Source: CAG-390 sp045644325 (lineage in GTDB: Bacteria > Bacillota > Clostridia > Oscillospirales > CAG-272). Taken from it: a stretch of DNA of 64,000 nt. A program made the translations under genes and the position numbers. The notes under the pieces are model-generated. The model searched no databases. It was not told where the DNA came from and saw only the letters and a program-made list of their open reading frames with translations. Below are positions 33,459-41,080 of this stretch, one piece after another (position 1 is the first letter of the stretch; every line of letters begins with the position of its first letter). The stretch is taken from positions 5,410 through 69,409 of the forward strand of contig JAZRGT010000030.1 in NCBI GenBank assembly GCA_045644325.1, read 5' to 3'.

Positions 33459-34004
33459 TTAGTCTGTTTGTCGTTTTTTAGCATCAATAATTAATGATAC
33501 CATTCCCAATTGGCCGTCTTTGTTTCGTGTATCAAAGCGCAAGGAACGGCCGATTTTTCCATCTTGCTCGTTCCAATGCTTATAATGAAAAACTCCGTTT
33601 TCATCGCAGTATTCGAGTAAATCTACCTCAAATCCCGCTTTTTCAAACACTGTGCACAAGGTTTTATAATAGTAAACAATTTTGTGAGTGTACGCCGGAT
33701 GATTGGGATCGCCGTTTCCGCCAACTTGGACAATGTTTTGATACCATTCGTTTCTGAAATTAGCATCGGGAACCGCTACTCTTATGTATCCACCGTTGGA
33801 AAGAAAGTCATAACAGTTTTGTGCTGCGACGATGCCTTCGTCAAGCGTCATATGCTCCCACACATGTTCGGCTAAAAAAGCAGTCGGTTTTTCTGTCGAA
33901 AACATCTTTTCAAAATCATCACGGTTTAGAAGATTCAGCTCACATTCTTGCGTGCTAATCCAACCTTCATATGCCGTTTTTCCTGCTCCAATTATTACTT
34001 TCAT
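33459..34004 (-). CDS. Probable SAM-dependent methyltransferase
   Basis: This 181-residue protein opens with KVIIGAGKTAYEGWISTQE, a glycine-rich SAM loop of the group of small class I methyltransferases that read GxGxxxxxGWxxxD. It continues with AFLAEHVWEHMTLDEGIVAA (motif around EHVxEH) and LSNGGYIRVAVPDANF. This group often acts in surface polysaccharide or lipid modification, but no such genes are adjacent. The sequence is AT-richer than the surrounding genes and lies next to the second MITE-like repeat, so recent acquisition is possible. Confidence 0.8.
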   Translation of the reverse strand: MKVIIGAGKTAYEGWISTQECELNLLNRDDFEKMFSTEKPTAFLAEHVWEHMTLDEGIVAAQNCYDFLSNGGYIRVAVPDANFRNEWYQNIVQVGGNGDPNHPAYTHKIVYYYKTLCTVFEKAGFEVDLLEYCDENGVFHYKHWNEQDGKIGRSLRFDTRNKDGQLGMVSLIIDAKKRQTD

Positions 34005-34076
34005 ATTTGTTTTACTCTGTTTTCTTATAGAAACTTTTTATTGTATTAATTGAAATTCGATGTTTAGAAAGCATAT

Positions 34077-34397
34077 GTTCGCACTTGTGTGCCAGCCTTC
34101 CCCAGAGGGGGAAGGTGTCACGAAGTGACGGATGAGGTGCCTAATAAGATATTGTTTTTCGAGCGAAGCGAGAAAATCTTCCCGATTGACCAATTATAAA
34201 TTGTTTTCTTAACCATATTTGGCAAATATCCTTTGTGTGGTATTATTTTGCAATCTGAATCCAGAACGAAGTATTTAGTTGGCTGTATTTTGGAAGATTT
34301 TCGCTACGCGAAAAACAGTATCTTATTAGGCGCCTCATCCGACTCGCAAGCGAGCCACCTTCCCCCACCGGGGAAGGCTGAGTTTGAGAGTGCGAAC
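34077..34397. repeat. MITE-like element, diverged ~106-bp terminal inverted repeats
   Basis: The left arm (34077-34182) and right arm (34292-34397) are imperfect reverse complements, matching at roughly three positions in four by eye. They share GTTCGCAC ends, the block AGCCTTCCCC..GGGGAAGG, GGATGAGG and CTAATAAGATA. Small nested palindromes (TCACGAAGTGA, CTCGCAAGCGAG, TTTCGC..GCGAAA) differ between arms but keep their pairing. The 109-bp interior has no gene. The core is related to the element at 14221-14585, which is nearly uncorrupted, so this copy looks older. Confidence 0.7.
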
Positions 34398-34425
34398 ATC
34401 GCTTTTCTGTTTGAGATCTGTATAA

Positions 34426-34920
34426 TTAATCAACTAATTTATCAACGGTTAAATCAACCAGCTCAAATTTTAGTGCTTTGCGCAGTTCATCAAGTGTGAT
34501 CTCGACCTGATATCCTATCTTGCCCGCGCTGAAAAGGATGGTTTCAAAATTCGCGGCGGTTGCGTCCGTGAAGGTGGGGAACTGCTTTTTCATACCGATC
34601 GGCGAGCATCCGCCGTGGATGTAGCCTGTCAGCGGTAAGAGTTCCTTCTGCTTTATCATCACGATATTCTTCTCGCCCGCTGCGCGTGCGGCTTTTTTGA
34701 GATCAAGCTCGCGCTCTACGGGGATCATGAAAACATAGTAGTTCTTCGATGCGCCAACCGTCACGAGAGTTTTGAAAACATGATTGGGGTCCTGATTCAA
34801 AACCGTCGCGATCTCGATGCCGCTGATCGCGTCGGTGTCTACGTAAAGATGCTTTTCGTACTTGACTTTCTTCGAGTCAAGCAGACGCATCACGTTTGTT
34901 TTTTCGTCTGTTTTTTTCAT
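34426..34920 (-). CDS. ybaK: Cys-tRNA(Pro) deacylase YbaK/EbsC
   Basis: This 164-residue protein has the INS/YbaK editing fold: NVMRLLDSKKVKYEKHLYVD, then HVFKTLVTVGASKNYYVFMI with the conserved Lys, ELDLKKAARA, and GYIHGGCSPIGMKKQFPTF with the GGxSPxG substrate loop. YbaK hydrolyses Cys mischarged onto tRNA-Pro by prolyl-tRNA synthetase. It is the last gene of a six-gene minus-strand operon and overlaps the ABM gene by 4 bp. Confidence 0.92.
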   Translation of the reverse strand: MKKTDEKTNVMRLLDSKKVKYEKHLYVDTDAISGIEIATVLNQDPNHVFKTLVTVGASKNYYVFMIPVERELDLKKAARAAGEKNIVMIKQKELLPLTGYIHGGCSPIGMKKQFPTFTDATAANFETILFSAGKIGYQVEITLDELRKALKFELVDLTVDKLVD

Positions 34921-35204
34921 TTCAGCTCAAACTCGCCGAGCTTCGACTCTGCGATATAGTCGTTTCTGAAGGTGCGGAGAATTGCCATATGGGGCTGGGT
35001 GATGTGGATCTGCTGATGCTCCTTCGACTCCCACGCCTCGATGAGCAGAAGCTCGTTGGGATTCTCGTCGGCATAATAGTAGTCGTAGCGGATGCATCCG
35101 TCCTCGGCGCGGACTGCGTCAAGCACGCCCTCGGACTTCATTCTCTCGACAAACGCCTCGCGCTTGCCCTCGTGGCAGATGAAACTAACGTAGATGGTAT
35201 ACAT
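34917..35204 (-). CDS. ABM-domain (antibiotic biosynthesis monooxygenase-like) protein
   Basis: This 95-residue protein is a single alpha/beta ferredoxin-like ABM domain: YVSFICHEGKREAFVERMKS, CIRYDYYYADENPNELLLIE, AWESKEHQQIHITQPHM. Proteins of this size (YgiN, YdhR type) act as quinol monooxygenases or heme-related enzymes, or have no known role. It lies between ybaK and the Bcp peroxidase, so a link to oxidative-stress handling is plausible but unproven. Confidence 0.85.
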   Translation of the reverse strand: MYTIYVSFICHEGKREAFVERMKSEGVLDAVRAEDGCIRYDYYYADENPNELLLIEAWESKEHQQIHITQPHMAILRTFRNDYIAESKLGEFELK

Positions 35205-35217
35205 TTTTTATTCCTCC

Positions 35218-35670
35218 TTAAAGTTCGGCTAAAATGTCAGCCGCATTTGTATCGGGTTTTACTTTCGGCATTATCTTCTCGATGTTGCCGTTTTCGTCAA
35301 TGATAAAGGTGGTGCGTACGACGCCCATAGATACCTTTCCGCACATCTTCTTTTCCTGCCACACGCCGTAAGCCTCGATGGCAACGCGGTCGGGGTCGGA
35401 GAGAAGGATGAAGGGAAGATCGTATTTTTCGGCAAACTTAACGTGCGATGCCACGCTGTCCTTGCTGATGCCGACGACCTCGACACCCTTTGCCTCGAAC
35501 TGCTTGTATGCTCCCGCAAAAGCGCAAGCCTGACGGGTGCATCCGGGGGTGTTATCCTTGGGGTAAAAGTATAGAACTACCTTTTTGCCGAGGAGTGACG
35601 AGAGGGTAAAGTCATTTCCGTTTTTGTCCTTGAGAGTAAAGTCGGGGGCTTTCATTCCGATTTCAAGCAT
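35218..35670 (-). CDS. bcp: Thiol peroxidase of the Bcp/PrxQ family
   Basis: This 150-residue protein has a thioredoxin fold with APDFTLKDKNGNDFTLSSLL at the start and YFYPKDNTPGCTRQACAFAG, which holds the peroxidatic Cys and, five residues on, the resolving Cys as in atypical 2-Cys Bcp. It then has GISKDSVASHVKFAEKYDLP and GVVRTTFIIDENG. It reduces peroxides using thioredoxin in the cytoplasm. It starts 13 bp after the M20 peptidase gene. Confidence 0.93.
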   Translation of the reverse strand: MLEIGMKAPDFTLKDKNGNDFTLSSLLGKKVVLYFYPKDNTPGCTRQACAFAGAYKQFEAKGVEVVGISKDSVASHVKFAEKYDLPFILLSDPDRVAIEAYGVWQEKKMCGKVSMGVVRTTFIIDENGNIEKIMPKVKPDTNAADILAEL

Positions 35671-35682
35671 ATTTTTTCCTCC

Positions 35683-36816
35683 TTAATAAAGCGAATATTT
35701 AATGATCATAAGTAAAAACTCGAGTCCCACAGGGAGCGAATCGGGGTAGAGAAGTTCGCCTACGTTGTGCGGATACGAGGTCTTGCAGAGTCCGACGTCG
35801 AGAGAGGGGATGCCCTTACTCATAGGATAGCGGCAGTCGGTGCAAGCCGAAGAGAATCTCGCCTCGACTCCGAGTGAGCGGAGCATTTCGCGGTGATCCT
35901 CGCCGATCTTCTTCATCACCTCGTCGGAAACCGTGTTCCAATGCGCCGTGTTGCTGACGATCTCGTTCGTCACGCTTACCTCTTCGGTGGTGTATTTCTT
36001 GACCGCCTCGTCGAGGAAGGAGGCGAGAACGTCGTATCTTTCGCGACGGTCGGAGCGGAGCTCGATCAGAGCGTGCGCCTCGGCGGCGATTATATTGTGT
36101 CTGTTTCCGCCGCTCATCATACCGACGTTGATGGTGGTGCGCTTCAGTTTTTCGTCTGCGATATATTCGCGGCAGGCGGCGGAGGTATCGAGAATGATCT
36201 TTGAAAGCTCCTCGATCGCGCTCGGTGTGCCGAAAGCGCCGAGAGCGTGACCGCCGGGCGCGCGGACGGTTACAAGGTGGTTGTAGTAATTGACCGTGCC
36301 GGTGTAGATGCGTTGTATCGAGGCATCAAAGCTGTAACAGAACGCGATATCGTCCGTGCCGTTTTTGGTGAGGTAATTATACATACCAACGCTTCCGACC
36401 TCCTCGGAGGCGGTTGCGATGAAGAGCACGCCGTATTCGTTGTCAACGGGCGGATTTTCGATAAGGTATCTCATTCCGAGCATAAGAACGGCGAGATTTG
36501 CCGTGTCGTCGCCGATTCCGGGGCAGTAGAGCTTGTCGTCTTCTTTCTTTATTTCAAGAGGAACGTCAAAATCAAAAACCGTGTCGGTATGAGCCGAGAA
36601 GATGACCCACTTGCCGCTTTTTCCGGGGAACGCCTTCCAGACCACGTTGCAGGATTCGTCGATCTCGACACCCACAGCCCCCGCATCTTCAAGCCACTTG
36701 GCGCAATATTCGGCGCGAGCTCTTTCGTGTCCGCTCGGCGCGGGGATGAGAGTCATATCGCAGGTAAGACGGGTCAACTCATCTGCATGAGCGAGAGCAT
36801 ATTCGTGAAAAGTCAT
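35683..36816 (-). CDS. M20-family metallopeptidase/deacylase
   Basis: This 377-residue cytoplasmic zinc hydrolase shows FSAHTDTVFDFD (first His and Asp), GIGDDTANLAVLMLG (bridging Asp), ATASEEVGSVGM (catalytic Glu pair) and a terminal His in TSYPHNVGELLYPDSL. The dimerisation domain between has VRAPGGHALGAFG. It belongs to the M20 group of aminoacylases, dipeptidases and PepT/ArgE-like enzymes; the exact substrate is not visible. Its first base overlaps the stop of the propeller-like gene. Confidence 0.9.
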   Translation of the reverse strand: MTFHEYALAHADELTRLTCDMTLIPAPSGHERARAEYCAKWLEDAGAVGVEIDESCNVVWKAFPGKSGKWVIFSAHTDTVFDFDVPLEIKKEDDKLYCPGIGDDTANLAVLMLGMRYLIENPPVDNEYGVLFIATASEEVGSVGMYNYLTKNGTDDIAFCYSFDASIQRIYTGTVNYYNHLVTVRAPGGHALGAFGTPSAIEELSKIILDTSAACREYIADEKLKRTTINVGMMSGGNRHNIIAAEAHALIELRSDRRERYDVLASFLDEAVKKYTTEEVSVTNEIVSNTAHWNTVSDEVMKKIGEDHREMLRSLGVEARFSSACTDCRYPMSKGIPSLDVGLCKTSYPHNVGELLYPDSLPVGLEFLLMIIKYSLY

Positions 36817-37724
36817 CAGAAGTCAAAAGCCTCTCTTTCGTAGATTTTTTCTTTCTGGGTGTTTATGAGCATTCTGCCCTTGTAAAAGGCAACACATTCG
36901 ACCTCCTGATCGAAGAAGGGAGCGGTTGAAAGATCCTCGCAGAGCACGTATTTTTTCTCATTCAGATCAATGACGTTGAGCGCGTCGGGTGTGTCCTCCC
37001 GACCGAAGCCGAAGGAGTAGTAGAGCTTATCCTCGTAGACCGTTCCGCCCTGCGTCGCGAAAGCGTTGAAGGGCAAGGTGAACTGATCGAGAATATCATC
37101 TGCGGTGAATGTCACGTCGCCTTCCGATGGATCGGGAAGACGGAATTTGGTGACGATGTATTCGTTATCGGGGCGGTACATCTCGCGCTTGGTGCGGTAG
37201 CGCGCCGAGTGGAGATAGAAGAAGCCGTTTTTGACGTCAACGAGTGACGCGGGCCATCCCCAACCGGGAATTTCGAATTTCGCGCCGTCCTTTTCGGTAG
37301 GCTTATAATAGATGCGCTGAACCGTTTCTGCAGAATATTTACCGTCTTTCAGTCTGATCTGCTCAACGGCACAGTATGCAAGCCAACCTTTTTCGTCGGC
37401 GTCGCCGCTGTTGCCGGCGGTAACGTACATCAGCGGAAAATCCTCGCCTTCCATCGTCGCGCCGAACATCGCGTCGTTTGCGTGGTTGTCGTATCTTTTA
37501 TCTTCCTTATTTCTGCAATAAGAGCCGAGCTTGAAAACGCCGACGGGCTTGGGGTTGCGGCTGACGAGATCGTACGCACCGCAAACTCCGCTGTGGTAGA
37601 GAACGAACGCGGTGTCGCCGTGGATAGCCATTCCCTGAACCGAGCGGCGTTTGCCGAACATTTCCGTCGTGGGATTTTCGAACTCCATATAAAGCCTATA
37701 CATCGGAGTCACCTCATTTGACAA
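36816..37724 (-). CDS. Uncharacterised protein, probable beta-propeller
   Basis: This 302-residue protein has no signal peptide. Repeated short strands such as QGMAIHGDTAFVLYHSGVCG, LMYVTAGNSGDADEKGWLAY, GTVYEDKLYYSFGFGRED and VECVAFYKGRMLINTQ suggest four or more propeller blades. The style resembles the C-terminal part of the lipoprotein at 38332 on the other side of the nearby divergent promoter, so the two may share a ligand type (inference). The function is unknown. Confidence 0.72.
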   Translation of the reverse strand: MSNEVTPMYRLYMEFENPTTEMFGKRRSVQGMAIHGDTAFVLYHSGVCGAYDLVSRNPKPVGVFKLGSYCRNKEDKRYDNHANDAMFGATMEGEDFPLMYVTAGNSGDADEKGWLAYCAVEQIRLKDGKYSAETVQRIYYKPTEKDGAKFEIPGWGWPASLVDVKNGFFYLHSARYRTKREMYRPDNEYIVTKFRLPDPSEGDVTFTADDILDQFTLPFNAFATQGGTVYEDKLYYSFGFGREDTPDALNVIDLNEKKYVLCEDLSTAPFFDQEVECVAFYKGRMLINTQKEKIYEREAFDF

Positions 37725-38190
37725 GCTCGTCGATCTTATCGGCGGTCAGACGGTATATCGTCCATTCATCCATCGGAACGGCACCCTTGGAAAGATAGAA
37801 ATCAATGCTTGGTTGGTTCCAATCCAGACAAGTCCATTCCACTCTGCCGCAGCCGCGTTCCTTGGCAATTCTTGTGACCTCGAGAAGGAGCGCTTTGCCG
37901 TAGCCCTTGCCTCGATATTCGGGCCAGACGAAAAGGTCTTCAAGATGGATTCCCGCGCGGCCGACGAAGGTGGAGTAATTATGGAAGAAGAGGGCAAATC
38001 CGACCTCTTTTTCGTCTTCAAGCGCGAAGATGACCTCCGCGTGTCCCTTGCCGAAGACGACTTCCTTTATCATTTCCTCGGTGTTGATGACCTCGTCGAG
38101 CATATTTTCGTATTCCGCGATGCCGCGGATGAATTTGAGGATCAGCGCGGCGTCGGCTTCGGTTGCATATCTGAATTTTACCTTATTCAT
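37714..38190 (-). CDS. GNAT acetyltransferase, diamine-acetyltransferase-like
   Basis: This 158-residue protein is a single GNAT domain with FRYATEADAALILKFIRGIA, GFALFFHNYSTFVGRAGIHL, and the acetyl-CoA loop LFVWPEYRGKGYGKALLLEV. WTCLDWNQPSIDFYLSKGA follows. This arrangement, with HNYSTFxGRxGIxLEDLxV, is that of spermidine/spermine N-acetyltransferase-like proteins (SSAT); substrates may be polyamines or thialysine. It is the first gene of the six-gene operon, behind a 17-bp-spaced promoter. Confidence 0.9.
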   Translation of the reverse strand: MNKVKFRYATEADAALILKFIRGIAEYENMLDEVINTEEMIKEVVFGKGHAEVIFALEDEKEVGFALFFHNYSTFVGRAGIHLEDLFVWPEYRGKGYGKALLLEVTRIAKERGCGRVEWTCLDWNQPSIDFYLSKGAVPMDEWTIYRLTADKIDELVK

Positions 38191-38223
38191 TATATTTTCT
38201 CCGATTAGGTATTAATTTAATTT

Positions 38224-38252
38224 ATTATAGCATATTTTTGCCGATAATTCAA
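38224..38252 (-). promoter_or_regulatory. Promoter of the GNAT-to-ybaK operon
   Basis: On the minus strand, TTGAAT (38252-38247) and TATAAT (38229-38224) have a 17-bp spacer, 34 bp upstream of the GNAT start. Confidence 0.78.
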
Positions 38253-38274
38253 CCGCTTTTTCGACGAGGCTTAC

Positions 38275-38303
38275 TTGAAAAGCGAAGATTTTTATGATAT
38301 AAT
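38275..38303 (+). promoter_or_regulatory. Promoter of the propeller-like lipoprotein gene
   Basis: TTGAAA (38275-38280) and TATAAT (38298-38303) have a 17-bp spacer. It is divergent from the GNAT operon promoter 23 bp away. It places the upstream in-frame codon at 38275 inside the promoter and so supports the start at 38332. Confidence 0.78.
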
Positions 38304-38331
38304 GAATTATCGCGAAAATTCGGAGGACAAT

Positions 38332-39621
38332 ATGAAAAAATACAGTTTGTTGGTTTTATTTTTAGCTTTAGTGTTACTGCTTCCCGCTTGTGAAAAAGCT
38401 CCCGAGGGAGAGGCGACGGAAACCGAAGCGGCAGAGATCACGGAGGCAGAAAAGGAAATGATTACGGTTGTATCGAATGGCAAAACCGAATTTGAGATCA
38501 TTCGTTCCGAGGAAAACGACGGCGCGCGCGGACGTCTTTTTGCCGCCTTTGAAAGCGAATTCGATAAGCGCTTCGGATGCAAGATAGAGAGCACATTTGA
38601 CATTATGGCTGTGCTTAAGCCTCCCGCACCCGATGCGAAAGAGCTGATCCTCGGCGACACGAACAGAGCGGAATCGGCAACTCTTAAAGCCAAGCTCGAT
38701 GAGGCGGGCGGCAACCGTTTCGGTATCGCGGTGATAGGCAACAAGATCGCAATAAACGGAACGAGCTGGTATCAGTGCTATCTCGCGCTCGATTATTTTT
38801 TTGAGAATTTTACAAGCGGCTCGACACTTGCCATCGAGGCGGGCTTTGAGTATATCTCCGAGCCCTCAGAGGATGATGCTTTTGCTATCGCCGAGCTCGT
38901 TTCGGACGGCAGAGGATTTGCGTTTGCGGCAACCGAAAAGGTTTTGAAATTCAAGAACGTAAACGGCGGCGGAACCGTTCAGGGCGGATGCACGGACGGT
39001 AAATTCGTCTACGTAGGTATGATGGGAACGAGTGAAGGCGTAGAATTCGGCGTTGTTTCGAAATACGATATTACCACGGGTGAGATCGTGGGATCCTCGG
39101 ATCGTCTGCCCACCTTCCATACCAACGATCTGACGTACGATGCGAAGAATAACAGGATCGTCATAGCAACGCTTGATGCGGGCTGGACGCGGCTTTCCTT
39201 TGTCGATGCCGAAACGCTTGAATACAAGGGTGATCTTATCGCGCCCGTCGGTATACGCGGACTTGAATATTTGCAGGGAAGCAACACCTACGTTGCCGCC
39301 GGCTTCAATATCGAGATAATGATCCTCGACGAGAATTTCAATAAGCTCTCCTCGCATATCTGTGCGGATCAGACACTTATGACTCAGGGACTTTATTCGG
39401 ACGGCGAGTACGTTTACGATCCGAGATATCTTGAAGGAAAAGCGGTTCACCTTATGGTGGTCGAGGATATGGAGGGCAATCTCGTATCGAGTGCAAACAT
39501 CTACGGACTCTCGGGAGCAGAGCCCGAGCATATGTATAAGATCGACGGCACGATGTATATCGGATGCAACCATTCGGGTTGGCTTTATAAGGTGGAGATA
39601 ATACCGCAAAACTGGTGGTAA
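38332..39621 (+). CDS. Lipoprotein with shared N-terminal module and propeller-like C-terminal domain
   Basis: The ATG at 38332 follows GGAGG and gives 429 residues with lipobox Cys20 (LLPAC) and an acidic/Thr linker. Residues ~42-165 look like the module seen in two other lipoproteins here: FEIIRSEENDGARGRLFAAF, ELILGDTNRAESATLKAKL, FGIAVIGNKIAINGTSW. Residues ~185-429 have repeated strands (FVYVGMMGTSEGVEFGVVSK, NRIVIATLDAGWTRLSFVDA, GSNTYVAAGFNIEIMILDEN), as in a beta-propeller. It is likely an extracellular binding protein. No catalytic motif is seen. Confidence 0.75.
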   Translation: MKKYSLLVLFLALVLLLPACEKAPEGEATETEAAEITEAEKEMITVVSNGKTEFEIIRSEENDGARGRLFAAFESEFDKRFGCKIESTFDIMAVLKPPAPDAKELILGDTNRAESATLKAKLDEAGGNRFGIAVIGNKIAINGTSWYQCYLALDYFFENFTSGSTLAIEAGFEYISEPSEDDAFAIAELVSDGRGFAFAATEKVLKFKNVNGGGTVQGGCTDGKFVYVGMMGTSEGVEFGVVSKYDITTGEIVGSSDRLPTFHTNDLTYDAKNNRIVIATLDAGWTRLSFVDAETLEYKGDLIAPVGIRGLEYLQGSNTYVAAGFNIEIMILDENFNKLSSHICADQTLMTQGLYSDGEYVYDPRYLEGKAVHLMVVEDMEGNLVSSANIYGLSGAEPEHMYKIDGTMYIGCNHSGWLYKVEIIPQNWW

Positions 39622-39659
39622 ATCCCAACGCGAAAAAATATAAAAATTTTAATTTCATA

Positions 39660-39688
39660 TTGAAATTTTGCATTTTATACTGTATAAT
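39660..39688 (+). promoter_or_regulatory. Promoter of the alcohol dehydrogenase gene
   Basis: TTGAAA (39660-39665) and TATAAT (39683-39688) have a 17-bp spacer, 51 bp before the ATG. Confidence 0.78.
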
Positions 39689-39739
39689 TAATTTATAGGC
39701 TTTGCCTACACAAAGAATAAAATTACGGAGGTCATTCAA

Positions 39740-40882
39740 ATGGCAACTCGTTTCGTATCCAACGCAATATCATATCACGGCAAGGGCGCGATCCTTGAGA
39801 TCCCCGCTCTCGTTGCCGCAAAGGGCTTTACCAAGGCTTTCATCGCAACCGACCCCGATCTTATCAAGTTCGGCGTAACCAAGAAGGTAACCGATATTCT
39901 TGATAAGGAAGGAATGGCTTACGAGATCTATTCCGATATCAAGCCCAACCCCACCATCGAAAACGTAAAGAACGGAGTTGAGGCTTATAAGGCTTCGGGC
40001 GCAGATTACATGATCGCTATCGGCGGCGGTTCTTCTATGGACACCGCAAAGGCTATCGGTATCATTATCAACAACCCCGAGTTTGCTGACGTTCGCTCCC
40101 TCGAGGGCGTTGCTCCCACCAAGAACCGCACGGTCTACACCATCGCAGTTCCCACCACCGCAGGTACTGCGGCTGAGGCTACCATCAACTACGTTATCAC
40201 CGACGTTGAGCGCAAGCGTAAGTTCGTTTGCGTTGACGTAAACGACATTCCCGATATCGCGGTCGTTGACCCCGATATGATGTCCACCATGCCCAAGGGT
40301 CTCACCGCTTCGACGGGTATGGATGCTCTCACCCACGCGATCGAGGGCTACACCACAAAGGCTGCCTGGGATCTTCCCGACTGCCTCAACCTCGAGGCTA
40401 TCCGCCTTATCGCAAAGAGCCTTCGCGGCGCGGTCAACAACGAGCCCGAGGGACGTGAAGGAATGGCACTCGGTCAGTTCGTAACCGGTATGGCATTCTC
40501 GAACGTAGGTCTCGGAATCGCTCACTCTATCGCGCACACCCTCGGCGCGGTTTATGACACTCCTCACGGTGTTGCTTGTGCAATGATGCTCCCCATTGTT
40601 ATGGAGTATAACGCAGATCAGACCGGCGAAAAGCTCAAGGCAGTAGCAGAAGCTATGGGCGTTGACACCACGGGTATGACTCAGGATGAGTACCGCAAGG
40701 CGGCTGTTGACGCAGTACGTCAGCTCTCCATCGACGTCGGAATCCCCACCAAGCTTGAAGCCCTCAAGGAAGAGGACCTCGACTTCCTCGCGGAGTCCGC
40801 ATACGCAGACGCTTGCGCACCCGGCAACCCCAAGGCTGCTTCGGTTGAGGATATGAAGGCGCTTATCAGAAAGCTTATGTAA
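39740..40882 (+). CDS. Iron-containing alcohol dehydrogenase
   Basis: This 380-residue group III dehydrogenase reduces an aldehyde or oxidises an alcohol with NAD(H). The nucleotide-binding IAIGGGSSMDTAKAIG is intact. The metal ligands are in TGMDALTHAIEGY (Asp, His) and GIAHSIAHTLGAVYDTPHGV (two His). The length matches FucO/lactaldehyde reductase, butanol dehydrogenase and related enzymes. The codon use is the regular, high-expression type (mostly AAG, GAG, CTC), so it may be an abundant fermentation enzyme. It stands alone with its own promoter and terminator. Confidence 0.93.
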   Translation: MATRFVSNAISYHGKGAILEIPALVAAKGFTKAFIATDPDLIKFGVTKKVTDILDKEGMAYEIYSDIKPNPTIENVKNGVEAYKASGADYMIAIGGGSSMDTAKAIGIIINNPEFADVRSLEGVAPTKNRTVYTIAVPTTAGTAAEATINYVITDVERKRKFVCVDVNDIPDIAVVDPDMMSTMPKGLTASTGMDALTHAIEGYTTKAAWDLPDCLNLEAIRLIAKSLRGAVNNEPEGREGMALGQFVTGMAFSNVGLGIAHSIAHTLGAVYDTPHGVACAMMLPIVMEYNADQTGEKLKAVAEAMGVDTTGMTQDEYRKAAVDAVRQLSIDVGIPTKLEALKEEDLDFLAESAYADACAPGNPKAASVEDMKALIRKLM

Positions 40883-40894
40883 TACAATTAAAAA

Positions 40895-40935
40895 TCAACA
40901 AGGACAGGGAATGAAAATTCTCTGTCCTTATTGAT
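40895..40935 (+). terminator. Terminator of the alcohol dehydrogenase gene
   Basis: A hairpin with AAGGACAG paired to CTGTCCTT, extended by inner and outer AT pairs, is followed by a T-rich tail. Confidence 0.8.
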
Positions 40936-41043
40936 TTTAAGAGCTGATTATGCTATAATAACTTTGAAAATCAAAGTAAAACTATACAAGTTGACAATAA
41001 ACACTTCGTGGAAATATTTCGAAAAAATGATATAATATAATCA

Positions 41044-41057
41044 CAAAAGCGCTTTTG
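41044..41057. promoter_or_regulatory. Palindromic operator candidate CAAAAGCGCTTTTG
   Basis: A perfect 14-bp palindrome lies between a TATAAT (41031-41036) and the ribosome site of the XRE regulator gene. Position and symmetry suit auto-repression by the dimeric regulator encoded next to it (inference). Confidence 0.55.
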
Positions 41058-41080
41058 AATACTTTTTGGAGGACAAATTA

